A stretch of 64,000 nt of DNA from Curtobacterium sp. VKM Ac-1376 (GTDB lineage Bacteria; Actinomycetota; Actinomycetes; Actinomycetales; Microbacteriaceae), in NCBI RefSeq assembly GCF_015351025.1, contig NZ_JADKRV010000006.1, forward strand, positions 124,001 through 188,000. The letters are read 5' to 3'. The position numbers and the translations under genes were made by a program. Position 1 is the first letter of the stretch. Every line of letters starts with the position of its first letter. Under the pieces are notes generated by a model that was given only the letters and a program-made list of their open reading frames with translations, searched no databases and was not told the DNA's origin. Positions 16,896 to 27,108 of the stretch are shown one piece after another.

Positions 16896-17969
16896 TCAGT
16901 CGCGCTTGCGGTGCTCGACCAGCGCGAGCGCGTACGACTCCCACCACTCCCCGGCCGCAGGGCCGCCGTTGCAGGTGCCGTCGCTCAGACCCGGGGTCTT
17001 CACCCAGAGCAGCGCGTCGAGCCGGGTCGTGCCGCCCGTGACGTGCGGTTCCTGCCCGAGTCCAGCTCCCTCGGGGTTGCACCAGGTGCCGCGCCAGCCC
17101 TGCCCGTTGCGGGACACGTCGACGACGAAGTGCGGGTCGCCGCCGATCGCGTCGGCGAGCTCGTCGGCGTAGGCGCGCTCCTGGTCGACCCGGTAGAAGT
17201 TCGACACGTTCGTGAAGAAGCCCTGCACTTCGTCGACACCGGCCTGCCGCAGCCGGTCAGCCATCGTCGTGACCGGCACTCGGTTCTCGTTGCCGCCGTC
17301 CAGGTAGATCGTCAGGCCGTGGCCGGTCAGCTCGTCGACGGCCTTCCGGAGCAGGGGCAGCCGCGAGTCCCGCAGTCGCTCGCAGTTCTGGATCTGGGCG
17401 ATCGCGTCCGGCTCGACGAGCACGACGGCGTGCGTGCCGGCCATGGCGCGGACCGCGGACCGGACCCACGGCAGGTAGGCGTCGTCCTCGGTGCCGCCCT
17501 CGGAGTAGCTGCCGCAGTCGCGGTCCGGCACGTTGTAGAGCACGAAGACCGGGGTGGCGCCGCTCTCCTCGGCGGTGTGCATGACCGAGCGGATCGTGGC
17601 GCGGGTCTCGGCACGCGAGGTGTTCGTGAGCCACGTCGCGATCGGCTGGTCGGCGATGACGGCGATCCGGTCGGCGGTGACGTCCTCGCCGGCCGCCCGT
17701 GCCTCGCGTTCACGGATGCCGGCCTGGTTGACGGCGGTCGGCTGCCGCGCGAGGCCGCCGGGGAACGCCTCGGCCGCTGACCTCCGTTCGGTCACGGTCC
17801 GCCCGCTCGGGGTGCCGCCACCGTCCGGCGGGCCGCTGTTCCACGGGGCGACGACCGCCAGGGTCGTGACGACCGCGGCGACGACGGCCGCGGTGGCGAT
17901 CCATCCCCACTGCCGCAAGCCGCCCGTGCGGTTGCTGCGCGGTCTGCGGGGTCCCTCGTGCTCCGGCAT
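16896..17969 (-). CDS. Glycoside hydrolase family 6 (endoglucanase-type), membrane-anchored or secreted
   Basis: A 357-residue protein. A basic N-terminus and one hydrophobic helix near residues 20-42 are followed by a linker and a GH6 catalytic domain. Visible GH6 features are PIATWLTN, the Asp in YNVPDRDCGSYSEGG, the acid Asp in VVLVEPDAIAQ, and LLWVKTPGLSDG near the end, plus paired cysteines. GH6 enzymes cleave beta-1,4-glucan with inversion. No carbohydrate-binding module is present. GGGAGGA lies ahead of the ATG. The enzyme may degrade plant cellulose outside the cell. Confidence 0.88.
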   Translation of the reverse strand: MPEHEGPRRPRSNRTGGLRQWGWIATAAVVAAVVTTLAVVAPWNSGPPDGGGTPSGRTVTERRSAAEAFPGGLARQPTAVNQAGIREREARAAGEDVTADRIAVIADQPIATWLTNTSRAETRATIRSVMHTAEESGATPVFVLYNVPDRDCGSYSEGGTEDDAYLPWVRSAVRAMAGTHAVVLVEPDAIAQIQNCERLRDSRLPLLRKAVDELTGHGLTIYLDGGNENRVPVTTMADRLRQAGVDEVQGFFTNVSNFYRVDQERAYADELADAIGGDPHFVVDVSRNGQGWRGTWCNPEGAGLGQEPHVTGGTTRLDALLWVKTPGLSDGTCNGGPAAGEWWESYALALVEHRKRD

Positions 17970-18152
17970 CCGGCGGTCCTCCCTGGTCTGACCGTGCTGT
18001 GTCGGTGGTGCGGGCGGCTGACGTGCCCGGACCCATGCTGGCAGGTGCGGCCGACTGCTGACCAGCAACGTCGGGCGATCGTGCAGGCTGGACGCCGGTT
18101 CCTGTCAGGAGCGCTCCAGCGGCCGTGCAGGCCGGTGCAGCACACTGTTCGG

Positions 18153-18599
18153 ATGTTCCGTCGACTCCTCCTCCTCGCCGTGACCGCGGCGTACGCCTGG
18201 GTGATCTGGCGGATGACGCTCACCCCGCAGGTGTTCACCTCGGCTCAGAACTCCCTCGTGCTGCACGCGATCGCGTGGGTCCAGCAGCTGCCGCACGGCA
18301 CCTGGTTCACGTACGAACGCACCGAGTTCCTCGCCAACATCGCGATGTTCGTGCCCGTCGGGATGCTCGCCGCGCTGTGGTTGCCCCGCCGCTGGTGGAT
18401 CCTCGGCGCCCTGGTCGCGGTGGTGCTGTCCACCGGCATCGAGTTCGCCCAGGCGACCTACCTGCCGTACCGCGTCGCCGACCCCCGCGACGTCCTGTCG
18501 AACGGCCTCGGCGGCCTGCTCGGCGCCACGCTCGTCGGCCTCGTCCGCAGCCTGCTGCCCGCACCGCGGCGCCGTCGTCTGCGGGCCAGGACCGCATAG
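18153..18599 (+). CDS. VanZ-like family membrane protein
   Basis: A 148-residue protein with four hydrophobic helices. The RTEFLANIAMFVPVGMLAAL segment and the IEFAQATYLPYRVADPRDVLSNGLGGLLGA segment are the hallmark of VanZ-like proteins; VanZ itself confers low-level teicoplanin resistance. It probably acts in the envelope; a direct link to glycopeptide resistance is not implied. It lies just upstream of rpsO. Confidence 0.85.
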   Translation: MFRRLLLLAVTAAYAWVIWRMTLTPQVFTSAQNSLVLHAIAWVQQLPHGTWFTYERTEFLANIAMFVPVGMLAALWLPRRWWILGALVAVVLSTGIEFAQATYLPYRVADPRDVLSNGLGGLLGATLVGLVRSLLPAPRRRRLRARTA

Positions 18600-18701
18600 A
18601 TCTCTGGTAGTCTTGCGCGGTTGCCGTCGAACGGCCGCGGACAAAGAGCGCCCGTGCATCAGGCACGGGCACCGCGCAACGGACAGAAAGGGGATCTACC
18701 T
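18600..18701 (+). promoter_or_regulatory. rpsO leader with hairpin
   Basis: The 102-base gap before rpsO holds a perfect 8-bp stem (18650-18657 and 18663-18670, GCCCGTGC / GCACGGGC) with a 5-base loop and a purine-rich AGAAAGGGG ribosome-binding site. S15 represses its own translation through leader structures in several bacteria, so this hairpin is a candidate. A TAGTCT element near 18608 could be a -10 box. Confidence 0.4.
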
Positions 18702-18971
18702 ATGGCACTTGACGCGAAGATCAAGCAGGAGATCATCGAAGAGTACGCGACCCACCCGGGCGACACCGGATCCCCCGAGGTCCAGGTCGCCGTTCTGACG
18801 CGTCGTATCAACGACCTGAACGAGCACCTCAAGGAGCACAAGCACGACCACCACTCGCGTCGTGGTCTGCTGCTCATGGTCGGTCAGCGTCGCCGTCTCC
18901 TCGGTTACCTCTCCGACATCGACATCGCCCGCTACCGCACGCTCATCGAGCGCCTCGGCCTGCGCCGCTAG
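18702..18971 (+). CDS. rpsO: 30S ribosomal protein S15
   Basis: The 89-residue protein matches S15 from end to end, with [17 protein letters not shown], the [18 protein letters not shown] rRNA-binding helix and the [13 protein letters not shown] terminus. S15 is a primary 16S rRNA binder in the small-subunit platform. rpsO precedes pnp in many bacteria; here about 5.8 kb of other genes separate them. Confidence 0.97.
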   Translation: MALDAKIKQEIIEEYATHPGDTGSPEVQVAVLTRRINDLNEHLKEHKHDHHSRRGLLLMVGQRRRLLGYLSDIDIARYRTLIERLGLRR

Positions 18972-18991
18972 TCGATCGAACACGCTTGATC

Positions 18992-19028
18992 GAACGCCCC
19001 GGTCCTCCTCGTGAGGGCCGGGGCGTTC
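18992..19028 (+). terminator. rpsO terminator
   Basis: A stem of GAACGCCCCGG and CCGGGGCGTTC with a central loop lies 21 bases after the rpsO stop and is followed by TCTCC. It is a typical GC-rich intrinsic terminator. Confidence 0.75.
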
Positions 19029-19120
19029 TCCGTTCCGCGACACGGCCGGTGGGAATGCTTGCGGATCATGGCCGGTTGGATGCTATGTTCATGCAAACGC
19101 ATCGAAAGTCGGGAAGCATC

Positions 19121-19738
19121 ATGACCAGCATCGCCGTCGTCTCCGCCGGGCTCTCCGAGCCCAGCTCCACCCGCCTGCTCGCCGACCGCCTCGGTGAGGC
19201 CGCCGAGGCCTCGCTCGTCGCTGAGGGCACACCCGCACACGTCGTGCACGTCGAGCTGCGCCCGCTCGCGCACGAGATCACCGACGCCATGCTGACGGGT
19301 TTCGCGGCCCCGGCGCTGTCCGCCGCGATGGCCGCCGTGGTCGAGGCAGACGCGGTCGTGTTCGTCTCGCCGATCTTCACCGCCGGAGTCAGCGGTCTGG
19401 CGAAGTCGTTCCTCGACGTGCTCGACAAGGACTCGATGGCCGACATGCCCGTGCTCCTCGGCGCCACGGGTGGCACGTCACGGCACTCGCTCGCCATCGA
19501 CCACGCGCTGCGACCGGTCTTCGCGTACCTGCGCGCCGCGGTCGTGCCCACCGGCGTCTTCGCTGCGACCGACGACTGGGGGAGCGAGGGGGAATCGGCG
19601 GCCCTGGACGGACGCATCCGCCGGGCCGGGGCCGACCTGGCCTGGGCGGTCCGGGCCTCCCGACGGACCCCTCAGGAAGCCGACGCGCTCCCCGCGACCC
19701 GGGACTTCGCGAGCCTGCTCGGCGGCCTCGGTCACTGA
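19121..19738 (+). CDS. NADPH-dependent FMN reductase (CE1759-like)
   Basis: A 205-residue flavodoxin-like fold reductase. The N-terminal SAGLSEPSSTRLLADRL loop binds FMN phosphate, and VFVSPIFTAGVSGLAKSFLDVLD and LLGATGGTSRHSLAIDHALRPVF are typical of SsuE/MsuE-type flavin reductases. Such enzymes supply reduced FMN to two-component monooxygenases, but none is adjacent. The ATG at 19121 is preferred over upstream in-frame starts because the conserved sequence begins there. It lies upstream of the flavin-linked redox operon. Confidence 0.82.
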   Translation: MTSIAVVSAGLSEPSSTRLLADRLGEAAEASLVAEGTPAHVVHVELRPLAHEITDAMLTGFAAPALSAAMAAVVEADAVVFVSPIFTAGVSGLAKSFLDVLDKDSMADMPVLLGATGGTSRHSLAIDHALRPVFAYLRAAVVPTGVFAATDDWGSEGESAALDGRIRRAGADLAWAVRASRRTPQEADALPATRDFASLLGGLGH

Positions 19739-19756
19739 CCCGCTGTCCTCTCCATC

Positions 19757-19826
19757 GGAAGACGCCGTGGTCTTCGTGTGACGCCGCCGAATCCGGCGGC
19801 GTCACGGCAACACGACGGCGTCTTCG
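19757..19826. repeat. Nested hairpin with GCCGCCGAATCCGGCGGC core
   Basis: A perfect 12-bp stem (19778-19789 and 19794-19805, GTGACGCCGCCG and complement) is nested inside an outer GAAGACGCCGT / ACGGCGTCTTC pair. The same core and the same AGACGCCGTCGTGTT module recur at 50590-50656, with the module inverted. It probably terminates the flavin-reductase gene. The remaining bases to 19937 hold the likely promoter of the redox operon. Confidence 0.65.
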
Positions 19827-19937
19827 GGGGAAGGGTCTCTTAGGCGCACCACAGGGCTCGTGGGGCCGGAGTGCGGCGGGCGCGCGGCTGGCTCATCGTC
19901 GTGGTCGGGAACCTCGTCATGACGACGAGGAGGACCG

Positions 19938-20279
19938 ATGGACACCAGAGGCAGCGGCAGGCGATCCGCACGGATCGCGAGTGCGCTCGTCAGCGTGGGC
20001 GGACTCGTGGTGGCGATGGTCACCGGTGCGGGGCTGTGGGTCGGGCACGAGCAGGCCGACACGAGCACCGACTCCGGGACGAGCAGCAGCACGAGCGGCA
20101 CCACCGACTCCGGCACGAGCACCGACTCCGGTACGTCGAGCGAGCCCGGTGACACCGCGGCCGACTCGACGACGGACAGCGGCACCACCGACACCGGCAC
20201 CGGCACCACCGACTCGGACACCGGCGTCTCGCAGGGCACCACCGGCGGCAGCTCCGACACCACGACGACGGGGTCGTGA
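19938..20279 (+). CDS. Membrane-anchored Ser/Thr/Asp/Gly-rich protein, first gene of redox operon
   Basis: A 113-residue protein. Residues 1-14 are basic, 15-36 form one hydrophobic helix, and 41-113 are almost only Asp, Thr, Ser and Gly, with recurring TDSGT units. GAGGAGGA precedes its ATG, and the ApbE-like gene overlaps its stop by 4 bases. Related loci usually place a membrane-anchored FMN-binding protein here; the linker and anchor are present but no FMN-binding domain follows. It may be a truncated partner or an unusual flavin acceptor. The Ser-Gly-Thr units only loosely resemble the canonical SGAT flavinylation site. Confidence 0.6.
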   Translation: MDTRGSGRRSARIASALVSVGGLVVAMVTGAGLWVGHEQADTSTDSGTSSSTSGTTDSGTSTDSGTSSEPGDTAADSTTDSGTTDTGTGTTDSDTGVSQGTTGGSSDTTTTGS

Positions 20280-21205
20280 CCGTGCCCGCCGCCACCCAGT
20301 GGGACCTGTGGACCACCACCGCCCGGGTCGTCGTCGACCATCGTGACCGCCGCCACCTCGCGGCCGCAGCCTCCTGCGTGCGCGAGGTCACCAGGGCGGT
20401 CGACGCCGCCTGCAGCCGATTCCGCGACGACTCCGAGCTCTCCGTCCGCGCCGACGACCTGGTCCAGGGCGCCGAGGTCTCGCCGCTCCTGGCGACGCTC
20501 GTCCACCAGGCCCTCGACGCGGCACGGCGCACCGACGGCGACGTCGACCCGACCCTCGGGCGCCGGATGGTGTCCCTCGGGTACGACGCAGCGTTCGCTG
20601 ATGCCCCACCGGTGGCGTCACCGGATGCGGTGGCACGAGCACTCGACACCCGCCCGGCGTGGCAGCGGGTCCTGCTGTCGGGGACGTTCCTCCGCATGCC
20701 CGACGGCGTCACGCTCGACCTCGGCGCCACCGCGAAGGCCGCCGCCGCGGACATGGCCGCCGCGAGCATCACCGCGCGGCTCGGCATCGGCGCGCTCGTC
20801 TCCCTCGGCGGGGACGTCGCCACCGCCGGACCCGACCCGTCCGGTGGATGGCAGGTCCGAGTGCAGGACCTCGAGGGCGACCCCGTCGACCACGTCCGCA
20901 TCGCCTCCGGCTGGTCCGTCGCGACCTCGAGCACGCAGAAGCGCCGTTGGGAGCAGGGCGGCACCGCGCGGCACCACATCCTCGACCCGCGATGGGGCCT
21001 GCCCGCCGAACCGGTGTGGCGTTCGGTGACGGTCGTCGCGCCGGCATGCACCACCGCGAACACGATGACGACCGCGGCGGTGGTCCGCGGGCACGCCGCC
21101 ACCGAGTGGCTCCGCCAGAGCGGACGCGCGGCCCGCCTCGTCGCCGCCGACGGCAGTGTCGTGCGGCTCGGCGGCTGGCCGGACGAAGCGCAGGGAGCCG
21201 CCTGA
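20276..21205 (+). CDS. apbE: ApbE-like FAD:protein FMN transferase
   Basis: A 309-residue ApbE-family protein, which transfers FMN from FAD to a Thr/Ser of partner proteins. Family motifs are DLGATAKAAAAD (about 150-161), SLGGDVATAGPDPSGGW (about 180-196) and HHILDPRWGLPA. In the metal-binding region the usual AD-x-x-x-T reads ANTMTT, so the metal Asp is Asn here. No signal peptide is visible. It overlaps both neighbours (GTGA and TGATG), showing translational coupling. Confidence 0.8.
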   Translation: MTVPAATQWDLWTTTARVVVDHRDRRHLAAAASCVREVTRAVDAACSRFRDDSELSVRADDLVQGAEVSPLLATLVHQALDAARRTDGDVDPTLGRRMVSLGYDAAFADAPPVASPDAVARALDTRPAWQRVLLSGTFLRMPDGVTLDLGATAKAAAADMAAASITARLGIGALVSLGGDVATAGPDPSGGWQVRVQDLEGDPVDHVRIASGWSVATSSTQKRRWEQGGTARHHILDPRWGLPAEPVWRSVTVVAPACTTANTMTTAAVVRGHAATEWLRQSGRAARLVAADGSVVRLGGWPDEAQGAA

Positions 21206-21762
21206 TGGACACCGCGCTCTGGGTGATCGGCCGGGGGATGGGCGTCGGCGCCGTCGTGCTCCTCACGCTCACGGTGCTGCTCGGCATCGTGACGCGCGGC
21301 GGGCGCCCGCTCCCGGGCCTGCCGCGGTTCGCCGTCCAGCTCGTGCACCGGGACGTCGCCCTCGCCTCGACCGTGCTGGTCGTCGTGCACGTGGTGACGC
21401 TGCTGCTCGACACCGAGGCCGAGCTCCGGCTGCTCGACACCGTCGTGCCGTTCGTCGGCGCCTACCGGTGGTTCTGGCTCGGGCTCGGCACCCTCGCGGT
21501 CGACCTGCTCGTGGTGCTCGTCCTCACGGCGATGCTCCGCCGGGTGATCGGGCCGCGCGTGTTCCGCGCCGTGCACTGGGCGGCCTACGCCATGTGGCCG
21601 ATCGCCCTGGCACACGCGATCGGCACGGGGACCGACGGCACGTCCGTGTGGTTCCTCGTCGTCGCCGCGGTCTGCACCGCCGCGGTCCTCGGCGCCGTCT
21701 GCTGGCGCTGCACCGCCCGCGTCACCGAGTTCCGTTCCGCCGAACTGGAGGTCGTCCGATGA
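21205..21762 (+). CDS. Ferric reductase-like/cytochrome b-type membrane protein
   Basis: A 185-residue protein with about six helices. Two pairs of histidines in helices, H48/H62 and H124/H137, are spaced 14 and 13 residues apart, the pattern that binds two stacked hemes in ferric reductase and NADPH-oxidase transmembrane domains. It lacks the C-terminal FAD/NAD domain of those enzymes, so electrons presumably come from the next two gene products. It is coupled to both neighbours by overlapping stop/start codons. Confidence 0.78.
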   Translation: MDTALWVIGRGMGVGAVVLLTLTVLLGIVTRGGRPLPGLPRFAVQLVHRDVALASTVLVVVHVVTLLLDTEAELRLLDTVVPFVGAYRWFWLGLGTLAVDLLVVLVLTAMLRRVIGPRVFRAVHWAAYAMWPIALAHAIGTGTDGTSVWFLVVAAVCTAAVLGAVCWRCTARVTEFRSAELEVVR

Positions 21763-23024
21763 CCCTGGCCCACCCACGCACCGTCCTGCCGCCCACCGGG
21801 AGCCGACGACTCCTCGCCACCCCGGGCCCCGGGCTCGCCGATCACGAGCAGACCCACGGTCTGCTGCCCCACGTCGGGCCGGGCATCATCGACGAGCTCG
21901 GACGCGCGGGCGTCGACGGGCGCGGCGGAGCCGGCTTCCCCCTGGCCCGCAAGCTCACCGCCGTCGCCGCACGGGGACGCCGCCGGACCCGTGGCGCGCC
22001 GATCGTCATCGCCAACGGAGCCGAGGGCGAACCCGCCAGCCGCAAGGACGCCGTGCTGCTCGGACGCGCCCCGCACCTGGTGCTCGACGGCATCGTCGTC
22101 GTGGCGGCCGCGGTCGGCGCGACCGACGCCGTCCTCGCCACGAGCGAGCGTCTCGCCGAACCGGTCCGCCGAGCACTGGCCGAACGGGCCGCGTCCCGCC
22201 CGGACCCGGTGTCGATCTCGATCCGGATCCTGCCGCACACCTCGTTCGTGTCCGGTGAGGCCGGTGCCCTCGCCTCCGCGGTCGCCGGCGGCCGGGGCCT
22301 CCCCGAGGACCGCGTGGTCCGGCTCGCCGAACGCGGACCGCGCGGCCGCCCGACCCTGGTGTCGAACGTCGAGACCCTCGCACAGGCAGCCCTCGTGGCA
22401 CGCTTCGGCGCGGAGTGGGCGCGGAGCACCGGGAGCCCGCGTGCGCCCGGCACACGGCTGGTGACGGTGAGCGACGTGACGGACCCGACCACGGCCGTGG
22501 TGCTGGAGACCGCCGGGGGTGCGCCGCTCGGGGAACTGCTGCGGGCCTCCCGGCTGGCGGCGGCGGAACCGGGACGGACACGAGCCGTCCTGATCGGTGG
22601 ATGGGGCGGGACCTGGTTGCCGGCTGCGGCGCTCGACGCGGGGTTCGACGTCGACGGGCTGGCGCCGTGGGGCGCCGCGCCGGGAGCCGGTGTGCTCGCG
22701 GTGCTCGACGACCGCACCTGCCCGATCGGGGTGACGGCGCGGCTGGCGACGGCGCTCGCCGGGGCCTCGGCCGGACGCTGCGGGCCGTGCGTGAACGGGC
22801 TGCCGCGCATCGCGGACGTGGTCGGGGACCTGGCGTCCGGGCGGCCGGCCGGCGACCTGGCGGGCGAGGTGCGGCGCGTGGCTGCGCTCGTCGACGGACG
22901 CGGCGCGTGTCACCACCCGGACGGGGTCGCGCGGATGGTGCGGAGCGCGCTCGACGTGTTCCACGACGACGTGCGGGCGCACCTCGGTGGCAGCTGCCTG
23001 CTGCGGCACGGGGGTCGGCGATGA
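21759..23024 (+). CDS. NuoF-like NADH dehydrogenase subunit
   Basis: A 421-residue protein homologous to the NADH-binding 51-kDa subunit of complex I. GRGGAGFP (54-61), ANGAEGEPAS, SGEAGALASAVAGGRGLP and PTLVSNVETLA correspond to the FMN/NADH fold. Four C-terminal cysteines (about 341, 344, 384, 413) could hold an Fe-S cluster, but their spacing differs from the C-x2-C-x2-C of complex I. No NuoE or NuoG partner is near. It probably passes electrons between NADH, FMN and the adjacent ferredoxin. Confidence 0.82.
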   Translation: MTLAHPRTVLPPTGSRRLLATPGPGLADHEQTHGLLPHVGPGIIDELGRAGVDGRGGAGFPLARKLTAVAARGRRRTRGAPIVIANGAEGEPASRKDAVLLGRAPHLVLDGIVVVAAAVGATDAVLATSERLAEPVRRALAERAASRPDPVSISIRILPHTSFVSGEAGALASAVAGGRGLPEDRVVRLAERGPRGRPTLVSNVETLAQAALVARFGAEWARSTGSPRAPGTRLVTVSDVTDPTTAVVLETAGGAPLGELLRASRLAAAEPGRTRAVLIGGWGGTWLPAAALDAGFDVDGLAPWGAAPGAGVLAVLDDRTCPIGVTARLATALAGASAGRCGPCVNGLPRIADVVGDLASGRPAGDLAGEVRRVAALVDGRGACHHPDGVARMVRSALDVFHDDVRAHLGGSCLLRHGGRR

Positions 23025-23290
23025 ACGCCGGGGGCACGGTGCTGCACGTGGACTGGACCCGCTGCCGCGGGCGGGGGCTCTGCACCGAGCTGTTCGCCGA
23101 TCGGCTGGCACGTGACGAGTGGGGCTACCCGATCGCCCGGAGCCGAGCCGGCGACGGCGACGGGGCGGGTGACGGAGACGGGGTCCGCGACGGCACCCGC
23201 GACGTCCCGGTCCGACCCGACGAGCGAGCCGCCGCGGCCGACGCGGTGGCGATGTGCCCGCTGCAGGCGCTGCTCCTGGTGGAGCGATAG
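23021..23290 (+). CDS. Small ferredoxin with three cysteines
   Basis: An 89-residue protein with C15, C21 and C79 in a C-x5-C ... C-P pattern, as in single-cluster 3Fe-4S ferredoxins. A Gly/Asp-rich insertion (about residues 44-61, AGDGDGAGDGDG) replaces the usual compact middle loop. The ATG overlaps the NuoF-like stop (ATGA). It is the last gene of the operon and its stop lies 3 bases from the stop of the convergent cell-wall gene. Confidence 0.75.
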   Translation: MNAGGTVLHVDWTRCRGRGLCTELFADRLARDEWGYPIARSRAGDGDGAGDGDGVRDGTRDVPVRPDERAAAADAVAMCPLQALLLVER

Positions 23291-23293
23291 CGC

Positions 23294-24511
23294 TCAGTAC
23301 CAGTGCGGGTCGACGCTCATCTCGTGGTTCCAGGCACCGCACGGCGATCCGTAGGCGCTCTTGATGTAGGCGAGGCCCCAGTCGATCTGGGTGTCTGCGT
23401 TCGTCCGCCAGTCCGCACCAGCAGCTGACATCTTCTCGGCCGGCAGCGACTGCGGGATGCCGTAGGCGCCGCTCGAGGCGTTCAGTGCGTTCGCCCGCCA
23501 GCCGGACTCCTGCGTCCACAGCGACACCAGGCAGGAGAACTGGTCGGACCCCCACCCGTAGGAGCCGAGGGCGTTCCGGGCGTAGGCCTGTGCGGCGGCG
23601 GGGTCGACGACGACGCCGCCGGTGCTCGGGTACGACGTACCGGAGCCGCCGCTGGTCGCGCTGCCGCCGGAGCCGGTGTCCGCCGCCGCGGCTGCCGATG
23701 CCGTGGCCGCCGCCTCGGCCGCGGCCGCTGCAGCCCGCTTCCGCTGCTGCTCCGCCTTCTGTGCCGCGACCCGCTGCCCGAGCTCGTACCCGGCCTCCTG
23801 TTCCGCGGTGGTGTCCTTGAGGGATGCGAGCTGTGCGTACAGCTCGTCGCTGTGCTGCTCCGTCGACTCGACCGCGGCGTCCGCTGCCTGCTCGGCCGAC
23901 TTCGCGGCGGCGGAGCGCTCCTCGGCCGCCTGCGCGCGGGTCGCGCGCTCGGACTCCGCCCGTTCGGCCTGCTCGTGCAGTGACGACGCCGTGCGGGCCG
24001 CCACGGACGCCTCGTCCATCACGCCGGACCAGGTGGACGACAGCTGGTCGAGCGCGCCGAGCTGGTACAGCAGCTGGTCGGGGTTCTTCGCGGTCGCGAT
24101 CCGCGTGGTCATCTGGTTCGTGCTGCCGTCGCGGTACAGGTTCGCCGCCAGCTGGCCGGCCCGCTGCTGTGCCCGGTCCGCCGTCTCGGTCGCGTGCTGC
24201 GCCTGGGCCTGGAGGCTCGTGGCGGCCTGGGTGGCGGCCGTCAGTTCCGCCTCGGCCGCGTCCGCCTTCGACGAGGCCACCAGGGCCGCCTGCGACTTCG
24301 CCGCCGCTTCGTCCTGCGCGGACTGCAGCGCCGCCTGCACCTTCTGCACCTCGGCCCGCTTCGCGGTCTCGCTGCCCTTCGCCCGCTGGACGTCCTGCCA
24401 CGTCGGGTAGTCGGTCGCGTTCGCGGGGACGGCGGTGAGGACCGGGGCGACGAGCGCGCCGACGACCACGGCGGCCGCGACGAGCACGCCCCGCGAGGGG
24501 GTGAGACGCAT
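23294..24511 (-). CDS. Secreted coiled-coil protein with lysozyme-like domain
   Basis: A 405-residue protein with a signal peptide (residues 1-32, ending AVPANA), a long Ala/Glu/Gln-rich coiled coil (about 36-285), a Ser/Gly linker, and a C-terminal domain of about 90 residues. The C-terminal FSCLVSLWTQESGWRANALN and AYGIPQSLPAEKM segments match the transglycosylase-like or resuscitation/aggregation-factor fold, with the Glu of TQESGW as catalytic candidate. Probably a peptidoglycan-acting protein in cell separation. Confidence 0.8.
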   Translation of the reverse strand: MRLTPSRGVLVAAAVVVGALVAPVLTAVPANATDYPTWQDVQRAKGSETAKRAEVQKVQAALQSAQDEAAAKSQAALVASSKADAAEAELTAATQAATSLQAQAQHATETADRAQQRAGQLAANLYRDGSTNQMTTRIATAKNPDQLLYQLGALDQLSSTWSGVMDEASVAARTASSLHEQAERAESERATRAQAAEERSAAAKSAEQAADAAVESTEQHSDELYAQLASLKDTTAEQEAGYELGQRVAAQKAEQQRKRAAAAAAEAAATASAAAAADTGSGGSATSGGSGTSYPSTGGVVVDPAAAQAYARNALGSYGWGSDQFSCLVSLWTQESGWRANALNASSGAYGIPQSLPAEKMSAAGADWRTNADTQIDWGLAYIKSAYGSPCGAWNHEMSVDPHWY

Positions 24512-24792
24512 GTCGGCAGGCTAGCGATGTTCACCAGGAGTCCAGCGAGCCGCGCCGCCCACAGCCTGAGGACTGGTAAAGTCCATCGTGTCCGAGGACT
24601 CATTCCCCGGACGTCACACACAACACTGCGCAGGCCGGGCACGGAGCTGGTCATCGGTGGTGGCTCGCGGGCCGGAACGGTTTCCCGAGTGCTTCTACTG
24701 CTGGCCAGACATGCGTCCGGAACGATCGGCGCGCACGCACCATCGAGTGCCGTCGCCATGGCCTGCCGGAAACACATCAAGGAGGCGCCCTT
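24512..24792 (+). promoter_or_regulatory. pnp upstream region
   Basis: The 281-base gap between the divergent cell-wall gene and pnp must contain both promoters. A TAAAGT element near 24576 could be a -10 box for pnp, which would give a leader of about 200 bases. pnp leaders are often processed by RNase III and PNPase; several short GC-rich stems are possible but none stands out. AAGGAGG lies 7 bases before the pnp start. Confidence 0.4.
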
Positions 24793-27087
<2,295 letters not shown>

Positions 27088-27108
27088 TCCTCTCCCGCGT
27101 CTGACGCG

